Shown piece by piece: positions 61,187 to 64,000 of a DNA stretch of 64,000 bases (positions are counted from its first letter, which is position 1; each line of letters opens with the position of its first letter). The translations under genes and the position numbers were made by a program. The DNA is taken from NCBI GenBank assembly GCA_964395715.1, contig CAYNAU010000002.1, positions 248,001 through 312,000 on the forward strand, read 5' to 3'. Below the pieces are notes generated by a model. That model did no database searches. It had not been told where the DNA came from and saw only the letters and a list, made by a program, of their open reading frames with translations. Origin of the DNA: Porticoccus sp964395715. GTDB taxonomy: Bacteria > Pseudomonadota > Gammaproteobacteria > Pseudomonadales > Porticoccaceae.

Positions 61187-63763
61187 TCAGGTCACTGTTT
61201 CAAGCAGGTTGCGAGCTTTCTGTATCTGCTCCTCGTTGCCCTCTGCGATTACTTCATTGAGCAGATCACGGGCATTTTCGGAATCACCCATGTCCATATA
61301 GGTTTCTGCCAGAACCAGCTTGGTGTCACATTCGTCTTCGTCACCGAACGCTTTGAGCTCTTCGTTGAGATTTTGGGTATCTTCCCCTTCATCAGCACCA
61401 GATAAAATCGAGTCTTCCAGCTCTTCCAGCGTTTGTTCTTCCAGCGCATCCGGCGCAACAAAGTTGTCCTCAGCTGCAACTACGGGTGCTTCGGGCTCAG
61501 CTTCCAACTCGACATCGGGCATTTCCTCGTCAATTTCAGAAGAGAGGGAATCCAGGTCAACATCTTCCAGATCCAGGTCGAGGTCAAAGTCCGCGTCTAC
61601 AGTTTCCTCAACCGCTTCAGGGGTTTCATCGAGGCCTACTTCGAGGGTATCTTCAAGGGATCTTTCGCTCAGAATTTCTTCTTCGAGAGCCTCAGCGCCG
61701 AGGTCAAACTCTTCAGGTAATTCGAGCTCGGGTTCTACCTCGAGTTCGACGGCGGGCTGCGCTTCCGACTCTTCCAGTGCTTCGGGAATGGCATCTGGCG
61801 ACACATCACCCAGATCGAAATCCAGGGACGGTTCTACAAAGTCACTGTCTTGTTCCTCAGGAGCAGAAAACTCGGCTACCTCGGGTAATTCAGAAACTGT
61901 ATCCAGTTCATCCGAATCACTATCAATCTCTTTAAAGTCGTCTTCCGGTACCAGTTCAGCCCTTAATACTGCCGCCTTGGCTTGCGCAGCAGGATCATCG
62001 AGTGCCAGGAGTTGCTGGTACTGCTCGGCAAAGGCATCGGGATCATTGGCATTGACATAGACCTCCAGCAGTTTCAGGCGCAACGCCGTATCCTGCGGAT
62101 CCTGCTCAATGGCACCTTTGAGAATATTCTCCGCCTGAGTGTAATTGCCCAGCGACAGGTAAATATCCGCTTCACCTTTGGGGTCAACGCCCTCGCCGTC
62201 TTCAAGCTGCAGCTCGTCAAGCTCTTCGATATCCTCAAGATCTTGCAGGCCTTCTTCATCCAGGTCTTCGGCGAGTTCGGCAATGTACTCTTTGTCACTG
62301 TCGCTAAGCAGCGCCTCTTCATCCTCGACTTCGTCCAACGCTAACGGCTCGTCTTTATCCACCAGCGTTTGCAGAGACAACTCATCAGTGGCTTCGTCGT
62401 CCTGCTTGCGATTTCTGAACAGCATCAACACAGCCAGTAGCAGTGCCACCAAACCAATCGCGGGATAAAGCAGGTAGTCCATCCACGCGGAAATATCAAA
62501 GCCCTTATCCTGTTTTACGGGCTCGGCTTTTACAGCAACCTCTTCACTGACAGTGGTATCAGGCTTTTCTGCGACAGTTTCTGCAGTGACTTCAGGGGCG
62601 GTAGCCTGGTCAGCCACTTCACTTTCGGGCTCGACCCCTTCAGGCTCAACCAAAGTCGCCACCTGACTTGCCCGCATGGAATCATCCTGAATTTCCAGCA
62701 AGCGCTCATTGGTGGAAAGCTGCTCTTCAAGCATCGCAATGCGCTCTCTGAGCTCCGCATTTTCGCGTGTAGCCTTATCCAGTTCTTCGCGGGCAACGGT
62801 TAGATCTGCACCACCACTAACAGAGGTTCCCTCAGAACCTTCAACCGCTTCTTCGCCGGCACTTGCAGAGGATAGTGCTTGATCTGCACCCAGGGCAGCC
62901 AGTTTCAGACGCCCCTCACCGGAATCTTCAGCAGTGTCACTGCCCTGAGTGGATGATGTGGCATCCAGCATCGGGGCCTGTGCAGCCTCAGACGCAGACT
63001 CTGCGATCGCCAGCTCTGCAGCACTGTCCGCGGCGGATAACGCCTGGATATCACTGCCTTCTGGCAGACGGAGTACCGCGCCTTTTTTCAGCAGATTGAT
63101 ATTGCCGTTGATAAACGCATCGGGGTTTGCCTGCTTGATCGCAGCCATGGTTTGCGACATGGTCGCACCCTGGGGCCGGATTTTAGTGGCGATGGCCCAT
63201 ACCGTGTCACCACTGGCAACCCGGTATTCGTCATCACTGATGGCCAGTGCTGGGGATACGGTAGTGCGGGGCGCTGGGGTACTGGGCTCGGCTGTTGGTG
63301 TTGCCGTTGGCTGCGCGCCTGAGCTCGCAGCCTCAATCTTTTTTGCTACAGGCTTCTCCGTGGCATAAAGCGGCATATCCAGTAGCAGAGTGTACTCACG
63401 CAACAAACGGCCTGCCGGCCAGTCCAGTTCCACCAGAAAGTCCAGATAGGGTTCACGGATAGGCCTTTTTGATGAGACCTGAATGACCGGGTTGCCCTTG
63501 TCAGACAAATTGATTTCAAAACGCAAATCGGTAAGAAGGAAAAGTCGATCAACACCCGCAGTGTCAAAATCCGTCTGTGAACCCAGGCCCGCAAGCATTT
63601 CCAGTTCGGTCAATTCACCGACATTGAGAAGCTGAATTTCTGCATCCAGCGGCTCGTTGAGAGCGGAGTTAAGTGTAATTTCTCCCAGCCCTACAGCGAG
63701 TGCATGATTGGTGATAACCGCACCGAGAAATCCGGCAGCCAAGGTCAAGTGACGTAACTTCAT
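61187..63763 (-). CDS. fimV: FimV-type pilus assembly / polar landmark protein
   Basis: 858 residues. Signal peptide at about 1-23 (ending NHALA before VGLGEI), conserved N-terminal domain (about 24-140: LNEPLDAEIQLLNVGELTEL, in part), LysM domain at about 180-236 (RVASGDTVWAIATK), coiled coil near 320-365, one membrane helix near 435-455, then a very acidic cytoplasmic region rich in Glu and Asp and a C-terminal FimV/TPR segment (about 810-855: LVLAETYMDMGDSENARDLL, in part). FimV binds peptidoglycan and organises polar type IV pili and related systems. The ATG at 63763 has GGGAA upstream; a frame from 63823 adds non-homologous residues. First gene of the operon in this window. Confidence 0.93.
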   Translation of the reverse strand: MKLRHLTLAAGFLGAVITNHALAVGLGEITLNSALNEPLDAEIQLLNVGELTELEMLAGLGSQTDFDTAGVDRLFLLTDLRFEINLSDKGNPVIQVSSKRPIREPYLDFLVELDWPAGRLLREYTLLLDMPLYATEKPVAKKIEAASSGAQPTATPTAEPSTPAPRTTVSPALAISDDEYRVASGDTVWAIATKIRPQGATMSQTMAAIKQANPDAFINGNINLLKKGAVLRLPEGSDIQALSAADSAAELAIAESASEAAQAPMLDATSSTQGSDTAEDSGEGRLKLAALGADQALSSASAGEEAVEGSEGTSVSGGADLTVAREELDKATRENAELRERIAMLEEQLSTNERLLEIQDDSMRASQVATLVEPEGVEPESEVADQATAPEVTAETVAEKPDTTVSEEVAVKAEPVKQDKGFDISAWMDYLLYPAIGLVALLLAVLMLFRNRKQDDEATDELSLQTLVDKDEPLALDEVEDEEALLSDSDKEYIAELAEDLDEEGLQDLEDIEELDELQLEDGEGVDPKGEADIYLSLGNYTQAENILKGAIEQDPQDTALRLKLLEVYVNANDPDAFAEQYQQLLALDDPAAQAKAAVLRAELVPEDDFKEIDSDSDELDTVSELPEVAEFSAPEEQDSDFVEPSLDFDLGDVSPDAIPEALEESEAQPAVELEVEPELELPEEFDLGAEALEEEILSERSLEDTLEVGLDETPEAVEETVDADFDLDLDLEDVDLDSLSSEIDEEMPDVELEAEPEAPVVAAEDNFVAPDALEEQTLEELEDSILSGADEGEDTQNLNEELKAFGDEDECDTKLVLAETYMDMGDSENARDLLNEVIAEGNEEQIQKARNLLETVT

Positions 63764-63951
63764 ACGATATTCCCTGTTTTGCTGTGTGACAAAGACCTGC
63801 AAACCAGCATCATCGGCACACAAAAAACCATTTACATGATGTGAGGTTGTTGCTGCAAGTATTTATGAGTCAACACAATTGTTCAACCGCTAGTATCATT
63901 AAAAACAAACAAAATGACTGAACCTTCATAAGGATTTATGACCGGTCGCAC

Positions 63952-63991
63952 AAAAATGCCACGACAACGCATGGCGTGCAGTGGCATTTTT
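63952..63991 (-). terminator. Terminator upstream of fimV
   Basis: AAAAATGCCAC pairs with GTGGCATTTTT (11 bp), with an inner ACGC/GCGT stem, and A/T runs on both arms, so it could work in either direction. It lies 190 bp upstream of fimV and probably ends the gene beyond the right edge. The 170 bp between it and fimV hold the fimV promoter region, but I found no single convincing -35/-10 pair. Confidence 0.75.
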
Positions 63992-64000
63992 TCGTGGAAA

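Noticed and set aside
61320..62060. Serine-rich 246-codon frame opposite fimV
   Set aside because: It is the complement of the Glu/Asp-rich region of FimV (GAA/GAG/GAT read backwards as TTC/CTC/TC-rich codons), not a gene.
63938..64000. Possible plus-strand gene start (AAGGA before ATG) at the right edge
   Set aside because: Only 21 codons are visible, and they run through a perfect terminator hairpin; too little to support a gene.

Overview
The window reads as chromosomal DNA of a free-living, probably marine gammaproteobacterium. The evidence is gene order: fimV-truA-trpF-trpB-trpA-accD-folC-SPOR-cvpA-purF-metZ on one strand, guaB-guaA beside xseA, and purL back to back with mltF. The taxon cannot be fixed below class from the sequence alone. 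There are no rRNA or tRNA genes, CRISPR arrays, insertion sequences or prophage genes. Coding density is high, and most operons have 0-60 bp gaps or short stop/start overlaps.

Layout. 1-5.4 kb: purL (cut by the left edge), mltF, tadA and a small membrane protein. 5.6-10.2 kb: tag, then a five-gene 2-oxoacid dehydrogenase module: E1 alpha, E1 beta, a free-standing lipoyl domain, a bare E2 catalytic domain and a lipoate-ligase-like protein. 10.2-17.2 kb: guaA and guaB on the minus strand, then xseA, an exported M3 oligopeptidase and an EF-hand protein on the plus strand. 17.2-28.5 kb: nitrate assimilation, with a porin, nasT-nasS, the ABC transporter nasFED, nasC and nasA. 28.6 kb: the 4.5S SRP RNA gene (minus strand). 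28.8-34.6 kb: an oligopeptide ABC transporter operon, interrupted between the permease and ATPase genes by an AT-rich gene with a possible PD-(D/E)XK nuclease fold. 34.6-42.5 kb (minus): SIMPL protein, DMT exporter, and a CzcCBA-type metal efflux pump with a His-rich leader gene. 42.6-47.6 kb: MFS transporter, sulfurtransferase plus TSUP anion exporter, ferritin-like protein, MsrA and a YfcG-like GST. 47.6-51.5 kb (minus): TgpA-type transglutaminase, DUF58 protein and MoxR ATPase. 51.6-63.8 kb (minus): the metZ-to-fimV housekeeping run.

How the parts work together. The nitrate block is the best example of built-in regulation. Upstream of nasF there is an NtrC-like palindrome, a strong -24/-12 (sigma-54) element, a leader hairpin and an intrinsic terminator, with the ANTAR antiterminator NasT and its sensor NasS encoded just before. 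The porin gene 1.4 kb upstream repeats part of this plan: a -24/-12-like element and a terminator about 40 nt before its start codon. That suggests the porin belongs to the same regulon and may be the outer-membrane entry route for nitrate or nitrite. No nitrite reductase is encoded with the cluster. The dehydrogenase module supplies its own lipoylation enzyme but has no E3 and no E3/E1-binding domain on its E2. The tgpA-DUF58-moxR set and the metal pump each look like self-contained operons.

Most likely spots for something not well described: the porin leader (17.45-17.58 kb), the split-E2 module (6.4-10.2 kb), the nuclease-like gene inside the peptide-transporter operon (32.3-32.97 kb), and the apparently leaderless, palindrome-bearing promoter of the metal-efflux operon (42.48-42.53 kb).
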